From positions 1-52,928 of the forward strand of contig CAACVI010000011.1 in assembly GCA_900659855.1 (NCBI GenBank): a stretch of 52,928 nucleotides of DNA. The letters run 5' to 3'. A program made the translations under genes and the position numbers. Below are positions 41,785-51,166 of the stretch, piece after piece (the stretch's first letter is position 1; each line of letters opens with the position of its first letter). Below the pieces are notes generated by a model. The model did no database searches and had not been told where the DNA came from. It saw only the letters and a program-made list of their open reading frames with translations. The DNA comes from Candidatus Desulfarcum epimagneticum. Lineage in GTDB: Bacteria > Desulfobacterota > Desulfobacteria > Desulfobacterales > CR-1.

Positions 41785-43497
41785 CTACGGTTTTGGCCCG
41801 TTTTTCGGGATTTTTTCCATCTCCAAAACCTGTTTTGGTGTTTTGATCTTTAACAATTTGAGAATGTTGCGGGTTTTCTGCGGGAGTTCATTGCGCATAA
41901 GCACACGATTTTTTAAATTAAAAAATTCTGTAACCTGAAGCTCACCCAAAGCGCGTCGGATTTCGTGCCAGGGCCTGCCGCAGGCTCTTTCCGCTATGCG
42001 TTCGATCATCAGGGCGAACACGCAAATTTTCACATGCGCTTCGATGCGCCTTGAGGCCCAGTGATACATCGGCGTCATCTTGATCTGGGTTCGCTTCAAA
42101 GAGCGGAAACAGCGTTCAATGACCATCAGGCCTTTGTATCCTCTGGCGGCGTCTTCAAGACTGATGGAGTCGTCATTGGTTTCCAAAACCCATTTGCCGT
42201 CGTATTTTCCGGCTTCCCGTATCGCTGACCGGTCCAGGCGGACCTTGCCGCCCTTTGTGACGCGCAGATACCGCTTGAAACGACGTGAAGCCAAAAGGTT
42301 AATGGCCCATTGCGCGGTGGCGGATGTGTCTTTATGGGACCCGAGTTCGGCTTCCAGCATGGCCACGATCAAGTTCCGGCGCTTTCGCTGACGCTCGGCT
42401 TCTTTGGGGTTGTGGCACAGGATATAGCGTTTACGCCGTTCGCCGTCGCCCACAATGACTTCTTTTGCCCGCAGGTTGTCGGTGAAAGAAGTGAAGCGGC
42501 CCCGTTTGGTGAGAACCTCGCGTTTGATTTCGCTTACGCCGGCCATGCGGCATGCCAGGAGGTATTTGCCGCAGGCTCTGGACAGCTCGGCGCGGTTATC
42601 GGCCGAGTTCATGCCCGAGTCCGCCACAAATAAAGCGCGGCCGAGCTTCCAGCCCCTGAGATCCGCGCGGACTTTCTCCACAGTGGAAACATCGGAGGTA
42701 TTGCCTGGAAACACCCAGCTGCGAACCGGAATACCCTCCCGGGTCACGGCCAGAGCGACCACCACCTGGGGCGCCCAGAATCCTTCTTTGCTGTGGCCGT
42801 ATTTTCTAAGGGAGGAGCCTGCTTCGTGATCGGGTTCATCCTCACGGTCAATATGGAATGAAGCCGTGGTGGTGTCGTAAAAAATCAGGTCCACATCGAG
42901 GTTAAACAGGTTGGCCGTCTCATAAAAGACGGTTTCCTCCACTTCGGCCGCGTTCTCATGCAAAATGTCCATGGCGTCATACATATTTTTGAGCTTCAGT
43001 CCGTCACAGGAGGGCATGTGGACTTTGGACAGCCATCTGTCCCAGACGCCCAGCTTGGACTCGGGCTCACAAAGGCGATTGGCGGTCATGGCCAGAAGAG
43101 CGCGTTCATAGGGAACACGCAGGCCTTTTGCCTCGCAGATATCGTTCAGGGTTTTCTTAATCCCCAGGCGCTCCCACAGCGCCTCAATGGCCAGGGGACA
43201 GCCCAGTTCGCGGGTTTTCCCAATTTTGAGATCGTCCGGGAAAGCGCTGGACGAAGACTGGGCTGAATCCGTGGGGAGTTCTTCATAAGGATCGGTGACA
43301 ATCAGTCCGCACACGCGCGCGATTGATTTGCAGAGCCGGACGAGTTCCTGTCGGTCCAGCCGGTCGGCCCGGCCGAAGTTGTGGATGATCCTGGCCACCG
43401 GTTTGCGGGTTTTGGGGTGTCGCTCGTTATGCGCCAGCTGGTAGTATTCGACGACGGAGCCGTCCTTGTTGACGCGTTTTGCGGATCGAAGATACAT
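41785..43497 (-). CDS. IS1634-type (IS4 superfamily) DDE transposase
   Basis: 570 aa, apparently intact. The N-terminus MYLRSAKRVNKDGSVVEYYQ is typical of IS1634-like transposases. DDE residues lie in LIFYDTTTASF, LFVADSGMNS and ERCFRSLKRTQ, the last being the IS4-type Y-R-E-K-like region near the C-terminus. I could not define terminal inverted repeats: short similarity around ACACGA at ~41715 and ~43545 is too weak. GC content is higher than the flanking DNA, so it came from elsewhere. Confidence 0.88.
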   Translation of the reverse strand: MYLRSAKRVNKDGSVVEYYQLAHNERHPKTRKPVARIIHNFGRADRLDRQELVRLCKSIARVCGLIVTDPYEELPTDSAQSSSSAFPDDLKIGKTRELGCPLAIEALWERLGIKKTLNDICEAKGLRVPYERALLAMTANRLCEPESKLGVWDRWLSKVHMPSCDGLKLKNMYDAMDILHENAAEVEETVFYETANLFNLDVDLIFYDTTTASFHIDREDEPDHEAGSSLRKYGHSKEGFWAPQVVVALAVTREGIPVRSWVFPGNTSDVSTVEKVRADLRGWKLGRALFVADSGMNSADNRAELSRACGKYLLACRMAGVSEIKREVLTKRGRFTSFTDNLRAKEVIVGDGERRKRYILCHNPKEAERQRKRRNLIVAMLEAELGSHKDTSATAQWAINLLASRRFKRYLRVTKGGKVRLDRSAIREAGKYDGKWVLETNDDSISLEDAARGYKGLMVIERCFRSLKRTQIKMTPMYHWASRRIEAHVKICVFALMIERIAERACGRPWHEIRRALGELQVTEFFNLKNRVLMRNELPQKTRNILKLLKIKTPKQVLEMEKIPKNGPKP

Positions 43498-43640
43498 GCT
43501 TTACCTGATAGCATTTTATATTTGCATAGTCAAGGGAAAAGACGAATATCGTGTGCCTACTACATTTGAGATTTGGAGAGCGTCTGCCGAGCGCAACCTG
43601 CTGTTTTTATTGAACCCGGATTCTTTTAAGGTCAAATTTT

Positions 43641-46600
43641 ATGGCGTTTTGGGCTTACAAACCTCAAACGCAAGATGGAGCAAATGTAATTATTGATAAT
43701 CAATTAATTATGTCTTCTGAAGAACGGGAGGTGTATAAAGGGTTAAGCAAAATTGGCGACAGAGTGGCAACTCTTTATTTAGATAGCCTTAAAATAATTC
43801 ATTATGATTTTGGGACAGTATCGAATTTAATTGGTCATACTGCTAGAGAAATTGATAGTAGTTTAAGAAACATTTTAGAGGATAAAAAAATAAAGAAAAA
43901 AACGCAGGAAAATTTAGAAAAAACAAAATTGCTACAACAATACGAGGACGATTTCAAAGCCAAAGATATTTTATACGATGACCTAAAAGAATGCACGGGA
44001 CATATCGCTTCAATACTAACTGCACTGGATGTTGAATTAGATTCTGATTTTGCTAAGGAATGGATATCAATTGGAGTTAAATTTGTAAAGTTTGCTCATA
44101 AACGTTATTCTTTGAATGAAGAGGTAGAACTTGAAGAAATATCAAAATTATGGTCAAGATATGAAAAAATTCTTTTCCGCCTGATAGGAAATGATTATTT
44201 TTTGGTAAATCAAATTGATAGAATATTGCGTCATAAAAAACCACGCTCAGAGACCATTAATGCTTTGCCTAACTTACTAGATTCAAAAGCAAGGTATTCG
44301 TATTTTTTTAATAAATTAGAACCTATTCACTGGCTAAAGGTATTAAAATATCCAGATTCTATAAAAGCAAAAGACGGAAAAGATTGGTTTGCGCCAGATC
44401 AAAATCCATCACCCATTGAGTCGTCTGAACAACCAGGTTCTTTTACTACCCCCCATTGGTATTCTTTAGATTATTTAGAAAATGTAGCTAAGGTAAATGC
44501 AGAAAGTCCAGAGGAAGAAATTACAAATACTCTTGTAAAAGTTATTGATTCAATAATTGATTACACGGGCGGAAATGGTAAGAGAATTGATAATTACAGG
44601 ACTGACTGGATGCTGACAAAAATAATTTTTAACCTGCCAAAAGAAAGCATAAGCAAAAAATATATTGGTTTTATTGGCATAGCCTTGGAGTCAAAATGGG
44701 GGATTGACTTGGTCGATAGTGAAATTAGTAAAACTGTTTTACCAAAATTAATCCAAGATCAATCCAAAGACTTGATACTCGAATTGTTGAATGCAATATT
44801 TAAATACAATGTTACCAAGAGAGAGCTTGAGGGCACACGCCTATTTAGTTATTATTCAACAATGGAAAGGTATTGTCTCAAAGAAGCCTTGGATAAACAT
44901 AAACCGCCAATTGCCGAACTATGCGGAGTAGAGGCTACTGAAATTGCTCTGAAAAAAATATCTGAGATTGTTCGCCAAGATGGGTTTCAATTTGGTATTG
45001 TTAAAATTCCTACCATTGAAGATCATCCACAAACCAGTTTTCCTGATGACTATGAATGTCAACTGGTTCACTTTGTCCGAGACATGTTTGAAGCAGCTCA
45101 GCCTGATCAGATCAAGGGAAAAGTAAAAAAACTTTTGGAGCAAGAACACCCGATTTTTAAACGCTTGGCAATTCATGTTATTAACCATCACTACCAAGAA
45201 TTAAAAAAACTTTTCTGGAATTGGGTTAAAGGCAACTTTAATAGCAGTTCAGAGATTAAACACGAAGTTCGTGAATTACTGAGAGTCAATTGCTCCACTT
45301 TTTCAGAAAAAGAAATAGGCAAAATTTTAGATTACATCGAAAATGCCGAGTATTATGTTCCTGATAAAATGTTTGACGGTAGTAATGTTGATGCAGAAGA
45401 ATGGCTTGCCAGTTACAAAAAAGAATGGCTTTCTGCTCTTCTAAAAACAGAAAATTCAAAAATAAAGGAAAGTTATGAAAAATACGAAAAAATTAGTCCA
45501 GTAGAAATTAAACATCCTGGTTTTTCTTCTTGGCATGAAGGCGGATTTGTAGAACAACTTTCTCCTATTGAGCCTGCCGTTTTACTCCAGATGTCGAATG
45601 AGGAAATCGTAAAATATCTTAATGATTTTAAACAAGAAGATTTCCATAGTCTCAAAAGAATTAGCCAAAGAGGGCTTTGCCAAACATTTGAAAGTGATGT
45701 TGCCGAACACCCAATTAGGTTTCTTAATAACCTAAAACCTTTTCAGGAGGCTAAACCCGTATACCAGTACTCATTACTACAGGGCCTCAAAAATGCTTGG
45801 GAAAAAGAAAAAAGCTTCTCATGGAATAATCTTTTTGATTTTGTTTCCACAATCATTGATCAAGATAATTTTTGGCAAAAAGAATATGAAGGAGCTAATT
45901 ACAGAGAATGGATTATTTCTGAAATAGCAAGATTAATTGAAGCTGGAACCAGGAGCGATGAACATGCTTTTGAGCCTGAACTTTTGCCTCAAGTTGGAAA
46001 GACTTTATTGACCCTTGTTAGCAGGACAAAAACAGATTATGGCACACTGGTGACGAACAATATCATTAATTGGACGCTTAACTCAACGAAAGGAAAAATA
46101 TTTTCAGCCATGGTTAATCACTCTCTGCGCTGGGCCAGAGTGAGTAAAAAGGAAAGATGGATTAAAGAAATTAAAGATGATTTTACTCAACGGCTAAATA
46201 GAGAGTTTGAACCTTCCCGCGCCTTCTCGGTAATTTTAGGCCAATATTTGGTAAATCTTTATTGGTTGGATAAAGAGTGGGTGCAGGAAAACATTAATCG
46301 AATATTTCCAAAAGACAATGACACCTGTTGGCAGGACGCTTTCTCTGCTTATTTATTCCATAGCAGAGCAATTTATCCAGACATCTATCCTCTACTTAAA
46401 GAAACTGGGCATTTTCAAAAAGCTCTAAAGGTTGCCTTTGAAGATAGTCTCGCGCCTAAAAAGCTGGTTCAGACCATTTGCGCTGCTTACATAAATGATT
46501 TGGAAAAATTGGATGAAGCAAAAAGTTTGATCAATAAACTAATCCAAAATAAAAATTCGGATCAGCTATCATGGATGATTACGTTTCTTGAAGGTTTCGG

Positions 46601-47084
46601 AAAAAGAGATGATGATTTTGCCAAGGAAATAAAGACAAAAATCAAACCTCTCTGGAGAGAGCTGTATAATGCTTTAAAGGATGAAGACAATAGGGAGTTC
46701 AAAAGAATATTGTTTAAATCAGCTAAAAATTGGTTGATGTTGATCAATGAAATAGATGATGAAATATTTAAATGGCTTCAACTATCCTTTGGACATATTG
46801 ATTTTATTAAGCGATATAATTATTTTAGGCTTCCTGACTATCTTTTATGGCACGCCAAGAAAACACCGAAAAAAGTGGGAAAACTTTATTTGACCATACT
46901 GGAAGCAGATGGATATCCCACACATCCAGAAGATGTTATTAAAGAACTTGTCCAAACCATACATGATCAAGGGGAAAAAAAACTTGCCAAAAAAATATGT
47001 GAGAAATACGCGGAAAAAGGTATTATGTTTTTGAGAGAGTTCTACAACACTGTCAGCGGCGGCGTGAAAATGTATGATAAATAG
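43641..47084 (+). CDS. Large low-GC helical protein of unknown function, 3' end altered
   Basis: 1147 aa, mostly alpha-helical, no signal peptide or membrane span, and no P-loop or nuclease motif that I can see. Segments such as GDRVATLYLDSLKII, HPIFKRLAIHVIN, a W-L-ALL...HPGFSSWHEGG run and LLQGLKNAWEKEKSFSW recur in long helical-repeat proteins of STAND-like defence effectors, so a scaffold or sensor role is a guess. AAGG lies upstream of the ATG at 43641; a second ATG at 43710 is possible. The last eleven residues (TVSGGVKMYDK) are encoded by an IS-end-like unit (47051-47084), so the original C-terminus was cut or replaced. Confidence 0.7.
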   Translation: MAFWAYKPQTQDGANVIIDNQLIMSSEEREVYKGLSKIGDRVATLYLDSLKIIHYDFGTVSNLIGHTAREIDSSLRNILEDKKIKKKTQENLEKTKLLQQYEDDFKAKDILYDDLKECTGHIASILTALDVELDSDFAKEWISIGVKFVKFAHKRYSLNEEVELEEISKLWSRYEKILFRLIGNDYFLVNQIDRILRHKKPRSETINALPNLLDSKARYSYFFNKLEPIHWLKVLKYPDSIKAKDGKDWFAPDQNPSPIESSEQPGSFTTPHWYSLDYLENVAKVNAESPEEEITNTLVKVIDSIIDYTGGNGKRIDNYRTDWMLTKIIFNLPKESISKKYIGFIGIALESKWGIDLVDSEISKTVLPKLIQDQSKDLILELLNAIFKYNVTKRELEGTRLFSYYSTMERYCLKEALDKHKPPIAELCGVEATEIALKKISEIVRQDGFQFGIVKIPTIEDHPQTSFPDDYECQLVHFVRDMFEAAQPDQIKGKVKKLLEQEHPIFKRLAIHVINHHYQELKKLFWNWVKGNFNSSSEIKHEVRELLRVNCSTFSEKEIGKILDYIENAEYYVPDKMFDGSNVDAEEWLASYKKEWLSALLKTENSKIKESYEKYEKISPVEIKHPGFSSWHEGGFVEQLSPIEPAVLLQMSNEEIVKYLNDFKQEDFHSLKRISQRGLCQTFESDVAEHPIRFLNNLKPFQEAKPVYQYSLLQGLKNAWEKEKSFSWNNLFDFVSTIIDQDNFWQKEYEGANYREWIISEIARLIEAGTRSDEHAFEPELLPQVGKTLLTLVSRTKTDYGTLVTNNIINWTLNSTKGKIFSAMVNHSLRWARVSKKERWIKEIKDDFTQRLNREFEPSRAFSVILGQYLVNLYWLDKEWVQENINRIFPKDNDTCWQDAFSAYLFHSRAIYPDIYPLLKETGHFQKALKVAFEDSLAPKKLVQTICAAYINDLEKLDEAKSLINKLIQNKNSDQLSWMITFLEGFGKRDDDFAKEIKTKIKPLWRELYNALKDEDNREFKRILFKSAKNWLMLINEIDDEIFKWLQLSFGHIDFIKRYNYFRLPDYLLWHAKKTPKKVGKLYLTILEADGYPTHPEDVIKELVQTIHDQGEKKLAKKICEKYAEKGIMFLREFYNTVSGGVKMYDK
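47051..47084 (+). repeat. IS-end-like repeat unit forming the 3' end of the 1147-residue gene
   Basis: TGTCAGCGGCGGCGTGAAAA then TGTATGATAAATAG. It matches the units at 41101-41567. The TAG in AAATAG is the stop codon of the gene. Confidence 0.75.
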
Positions 47085-47546
47085 TGCCTGAACGAAAACC
47101 CCCTGCGCGAGGTTGATTTTATTTCCGCCGGAAAATTTTCCGGCTCTGTTTTCGCCTCAATTTGACGTGTCGCCAGGAATTCCGCCCATTTTCAGTCTGG
47201 GGTCGGAACAAGCTATCATTCTGTAATTCCATCATATTCATAGCTCAGTCTGTAGTGAGCTCAGTCTGTAGTCGGACCAAACTATCACTCTGTAATTTCA
47301 TCATATTCATCCCAAGAATAGCTGTTCTCAGGGCTTAGAACCACCTTTTCAGGGTCAAAAACAGCCCTGTAAGGCTCCCGGCTCTCTTAAAGACCATATT
47401 CCGTTTGTTCGGCGAGTTTTCCGCCCTTTGCTTTTATACCCAGTCGTTTTTTGTTTTTTCAAGAAATTGTCTGCTCCCAATGGCAATGCTTTTCGTCCAT
47501 TTCGATTCACGCAAAATGGATTCGTTTTTAGCGCCTCTTCAACCCG
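47085..47546. other. Gene-poor stretch with a ~70-bp tandem duplication and a small coding remnant
   Basis: A near-duplicate pair, CAGTCTGGGGTCGGAACAAG... at ~47193-47241 and CAGTCTGTAGTCGGACCAAA... at ~47263-47310. The right copy ends a minus-strand frame (47285-47392) reading ESREPYRAVFDPEKVVLSPE and ending SWDEYDEITE, which looks like a protein tail; the left copy repeats its last codons. Upstream that frame meets a stop, so it is a remnant. Nothing else is convincing. Confidence 0.5.
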
Positions 47547-47774
47547 TTACTCATAATAGGGTCTCAGCTTAGACTCAGCTTCGTTTACGGATTCATTATC
47601 TTTAAAAACATCAGCCACATCAGGTTCTAATAAAACCAAGTTGGTTCCTTCTTTGTATTTGAATGCGTATTTACCTCTCACGCCGCCTTTTAATCGCGAT
47701 AAATCATATTCAGGTCGAAGTTCAGCTTCCATTTGATTATATACATTATTATTGTTCATGTGGACATCATTCAT
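47547..47774 (-). CDS. Small antitoxin-like hypothetical protein
   Basis: 75 aa with LRPEYDLSRLKGGVRGKYA and EGTNLVLLEPDVADVFKDNESVNEA, a conserved pattern I know from small proteins usually encoded beside toxin or unknown genes. No structure or function is established to my knowledge. ATGs at 47774 and 47759 are both possible. It lies upstream of nothing toxic here; the next gene towards 48 kb is a HicB-like antitoxin. Confidence 0.6.
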   Translation of the reverse strand: MNDVHMNNNNVYNQMEAELRPEYDLSRLKGGVRGKYAFKYKEGTNLVLLEPDVADVFKDNESVNEAESKLRPYYE

Positions 47775-47787
47775 TCAAAGAGAAGAA

Positions 47788-47955
47788 TCAGAAACCCAAT
47801 GCCAAAGGAAATTCTTCAAGATACAGTTCTGTGGCCTCGCGCAGATTGGCCACGGCGTCTTCCACTGTTTCGCCTTGTGTGGTCATCCCGGTTTCGGGAT
47901 TGAAGGCGAAATATCCCCCCTCGGGAGCCGATGTTAAAACTGCGGAAAGTTCCAT
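47788..47955 (-). CDS. HicB-like antitoxin, short form
   Basis: 55 aa, MELSAVLTSAPEGGYFAFNP then ETVEDAVANLREATELYLEE, a HicB-family partial RNase-H-like domain without a DNA-binding tail. The HicA toxin that would normally accompany it is missing. It sits 11 bp after the 66-residue gene below, in the same direction, so the two may form a module. Confidence 0.72.
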   Translation of the reverse strand: MELSAVLTSAPEGGYFAFNPETGMTTQGETVEDAVANLREATELYLEEFPLALGF

Positions 47956-47966
47956 GTCTTCTCCGC

Positions 47967-48167
47967 TCAGCGTTTTTTTATCCGATCGACAATGTCGGAT
48001 ACAGACATTTGATCGATCCATTCGTGTCTCTCTTTTGAATAATCGCCATATCCTCTTTGATATTGTTGCAGAAAACGAATCATCGCCACCGGACCCAGTT
48101 CGCGATTTAAAATTTCAATTCCCGCTTGTCGAATTTGGTATAGATTTGTGTGATCCATAACTATCAT
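47967..48167 (-). CDS. Small hypothetical protein paired with HicB-like gene
   Basis: 66 aa from the ATG at 48167, which follows GGAGATGCT. It contains QAGIEILNRELGPVAMIRFL and QRGYGDYSKERHEWIDQMSV, a conserved small family of unknown function that often lies next to HicB-like or other small proteins. No toxin motif is recognisable. The stop is 11 bp before the HicB-like start. Confidence 0.65.
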   Translation of the reverse strand: MIVMDHTNLYQIRQAGIEILNRELGPVAMIRFLQQYQRGYGDYSKERHEWIDQMSVSDIVDRIKKR

Positions 48168-48560
48168 AGCATCTCCGTAAATGCCTGATCGGCGGAACAT
48201 CGGCGCGTGAGAACCAAAAGCTAAAATAGTCTTGGCCCGCCGGCCTCATCCTTCTTTTTCTCCTCCGATGTTCCAATTCCAAACACGGATATTCGTCCAA
48301 ATGCGCTTCACAATCTTAATATTACAGCGCTTTCCTTTCTCGCGTCAATGGTTTTGTTTTTTTGGAAAAGCCTTTCCAGAAACGGATTGCCCGTTTGAAA
48401 TAGCGGGACCCCAAAATGTTGGGTTTCGTTTCACTCAACGCCAACCTGCAAAGCGTAGCGGATTGAACTTTTGCGGGATTTTCCTTGTTCAAGGCGCTTT
48501 CCGCCTGTCGACTATTCCCTCATTTTAAATAAATCCGCATGGTATTTCCCTTTGGAGCGC
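48168..48560. other. Intergenic stretch without a recognisable gene
   Basis: 393 bp. A half copy of the GTTGGGTTTCGTT repeat lies near 48418. Otherwise I see no gene, RNA or clear promoter. Confidence 0.5.
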
Positions 48561-48637
48561 TTATTCCAAAAAGCGCTTGTCGTTGCTCCAGGCCATCCCG
48601 TTGTCCTTAAAAAACGCCTCGGCGTTTTGATAAAAGC
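48561..48637 (-). pseudogene. C-terminal piece of the AAA-ATPase gene split by the transposon
   Basis: Reading leftwards from the AAAGC duplication: F-Y-Q-N-A-E-A-F-F, then KDNGMAWSNDKRFLE and TAA. This is the missing end of the ATPase at 51814-52928. The two halves join in frame across one copy of AAAGC. Confidence 0.92.
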
Positions 48638-48948
48638 TGTTGATTTCCAAATTATGCAAACCGATTTTTTCTGATTATTTTGACCGAAAGTCTATTTTTT
48701 CACATTGTCTGAATCATGAGCCTGCGCATTGATCTGCGGGCATGATTAATCGGAATCGCTTCGCTCTTTTATCTTATGGGTTTTTTAAGGCATGGGCAGA
48801 AAAGCTTGAATGATTTCCTGATGGGGGGCGCGGCGCTGATATATGCCGCGCCCCTTTATGCAGGCATCATTCAATGCTGTCTGCGTTCGGCTATCCCTTG
48901 GAAGGTTGCTCCCCAGCAGAGCCTTCCTCCGTTTCACCGAATACGGTA

Positions 48949-49755
48949 TCAAAAGATTTCAGTGGAAGCCAGTCTGACGTGATCCGCTTTCACTGTCATT
49001 GATTTTTGGGCCGCCGCCGCTATAAGAGCTCCCCTTGCCAGGTGGTTGGCCTTTCTCAAAAGACCCCCGGAGCCCTGGTGTATGGCCCTTGCGGCGGTGT
49101 CATCAAAAAGATTTGTCTCCACTCCGGCAAGTCCCAGGTGGTGGGCCAGGTATTTTCGCATCATATCCAGGTTAAGCCCTTCCAGATGACTTCGGGCAAT
49201 AATTCTTGACGCCAGGGGGCCGGAGCCCCGATACATCAATTTGTCAATCAGGTTGGACTGCCCCGCCAATATGACGGGCAGCCAGGGTTTGGAGTCTTTT
49301 TCGAACTGGGTGATGGTGTGCAGTTCGGCAAAGACCTCCAGCCTCAGCAATGACGCTTCGTCTATGATCAAAACCGGCTTTATTTTTTTCCCGAGGACCT
49401 GTTTTTTGATCTCTTTACGAATCATGTCCGTCATCAAGGCTTTGGAGTTGGTGGACAAAAATATCTGAAGCTTTGATATGATCTGCCGGTAAAGCTCAAT
49501 GATGGAACCTGATGAGGCCACCACGTAGACGCAGCGATATTCGGAAGGGTGAAGCATGGCGGCGCTGTAACGCAAAGCCGTTGATTTTCCGCTTCCGATC
49601 TCGCCGGTGACAAGACCGATGCCTCCCAGTCCCACAGCATAGTCAAAGCGATTTTGAACCGATATCAGCTCATGGGTTTCAAGCATCTCATTCGGCTTTA
49701 AATCCGAGATAAACGGCTCTTTTTTTAAACTGAAAAAAACCCTGTGATTATCCAT
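48949..49755 (-). CDS. ExeA-family AAA ATPase, transposition helper
   Basis: 268 aa. Walker A GEIGSGKST at 51-59, Walker B PVLIIDEAS at 127-135, and the sensor region ILAGQSNL. Such ATPases (TnsC/TniB/IstB-like) regulate target choice for DDE transposases. AGGGAGG precedes the ATG. It begins 9 bp after the transposase. Confidence 0.88.
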   Translation of the reverse strand: MDNHRVFFSLKKEPFISDLKPNEMLETHELISVQNRFDYAVGLGGIGLVTGEIGSGKSTALRYSAAMLHPSEYRCVYVVASSGSIIELYRQIISKLQIFLSTNSKALMTDMIRKEIKKQVLGKKIKPVLIIDEASLLRLEVFAELHTITQFEKDSKPWLPVILAGQSNLIDKLMYRGSGPLASRIIARSHLEGLNLDMMRKYLAHHLGLAGVETNLFDDTAARAIHQGSGGLLRKANHLARGALIAAAAQKSMTVKADHVRLASTEIF

Positions 49756-49764
49756 GCGGCCTCC

Positions 49765-51045
49765 CTATAAAAGACTTCCGCCATGATAACTGGAACCCGG
49801 GGCGGGCTCCATGTCGGCATGGGTGTTTTTGGCTCTTTTAACCCTGCAGTTGACGGCAAGGTTGACCGGCGACGCGTTTCCAAAAGACCTGCTTTTATAT
49901 TTAATCTCCACCGAATCAGGCTCATCGGGATGAAAGCAAAGCTCCACATTTTTGCCGATAAGGGCCACAGGCCCCTCATACAGTCTGCCGTTTAAGGTGA
50001 TGGTCCGGTCTTTGGCCACCCTGCGTCTTGCGGTGATTCGAAAATGATCTTTCAGATTTGCGGGAGCGGCTCTTAAACATTCCATATGGGCGGTGAAGCG
50101 CTCGAAAGGACTCTGGCCTGTGGCCCCATGTTTCTTTGGGTGATATTGGGTCCCGATCCAGCGGGTCAGCGCAGAATTGATATCATTGATCGTATCTCCT
50201 TGAAAGTCAGGCAAAAAACCCGACCGCACGGTTTTAAACCACCGCTCGATCTTTCCCTTTCCCTGGGGTTTATACGGCCGGGCGCGAATAAGCGCGATAT
50301 TTAATGAGGCGGCGGTATAAGCCAGACGGACGCTGCGAAACGCCGCGCCGTTGTCCACATAGAGTTTTCGGGGCAGGCCGCGCTTCAAAAGCGCGTCCTG
50401 AAACGCGTCCATATAGTTGACCAGATTTTCTGAGAAATAAAATTTCGCGTGAACGATCAGCCTGGAATGATCGTCTATGATGGCGATCAGATAAGTCTTT
50501 TTATTTTTGCCGTCGGCAAGAACTTTGGGTCCGTGCATGACATCGCTCTGCCATAAATCATTGGGCATCTCCGCCTCAAACTTGCGCCTGTCCTCCGGGG
50601 TTTTCCGGGTCATGTCCATAAGCCCGCGCTGATTCAAAAACCGGTAAACCGTGGACGGGGAAAGCGGGCGCCGGAAAGCCTCCGATTTTCCCTTGCGCAT
50701 TTTTTCAATCAGAGCGGCCACAGTCGATTTGGGAAACTGTTTCCTCAGCTCAGCCAGACCCAGCGCCGTGTCATCATCTATGACCCTGCTTTTTCCCTTG
50801 TCCGCGCGGACTTTGGGATACAATGATCGGATATCACAGCCGCTTTTTTCGTAAAGACGAATCCATCGCAATATGCCGCTTTTGCTGATCCGGGTCTTTT
50901 CAGAAAAGGGTATCCGCCATTTTTTTTCGCTTTTGCCCTGTAAAAGCCTCCGCTTTTCCTGACGGGACAGGCTTGGCCCGTTTACAAAATCACTGATAAC
51001 ACCGTAACGAAAAACCGCCACATCCATTCTCTGCTCTTTGGTCAT
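49765..51045 (-). CDS. DDE integrase-type transposase
   Basis: 426 aa. An N-terminal helix-turn-helix region (to ~140) is followed by an rve integrase core with Asp168 (WQSDVMHG), Asp231 (LYVDNGAAF) and Glu267 (GKIERWF), that is DD(35)E, then a Mu/Tn-type C-terminal barrel. The ATG has AGGAGGCGTT upstream. TGT...ACA ends and a 5-bp duplication are what this recombinase class makes. Confidence 0.92.
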   Translation of the reverse strand: MTKEQRMDVAVFRYGVISDFVNGPSLSRQEKRRLLQGKSEKKWRIPFSEKTRISKSGILRWIRLYEKSGCDIRSLYPKVRADKGKSRVIDDDTALGLAELRKQFPKSTVAALIEKMRKGKSEAFRRPLSPSTVYRFLNQRGLMDMTRKTPEDRRKFEAEMPNDLWQSDVMHGPKVLADGKNKKTYLIAIIDDHSRLIVHAKFYFSENLVNYMDAFQDALLKRGLPRKLYVDNGAAFRSVRLAYTAASLNIALIRARPYKPQGKGKIERWFKTVRSGFLPDFQGDTINDINSALTRWIGTQYHPKKHGATGQSPFERFTAHMECLRAAPANLKDHFRITARRRVAKDRTITLNGRLYEGPVALIGKNVELCFHPDEPDSVEIKYKSRSFGNASPVNLAVNCRVKRAKNTHADMEPAPGSSYHGGSLL

Positions 51046-51166
51046 AACGCCTCCTTTTTTTGTCCGGGTTGACGCACATTTTATCTTTTCCCTTCTTACG
51101 ACAGAAAAAAAAGCCGGTAAATGACACTCTTGGGTGGGGAGGGTGAAAAATGGAAATGGACGGGCG

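Noticed and set aside
41700-43560. Terminal inverted repeats for the IS1634-type transposase
   Set aside because: Only a short, weak match around ACACGA was found and no duplication, so the ends are left undefined.
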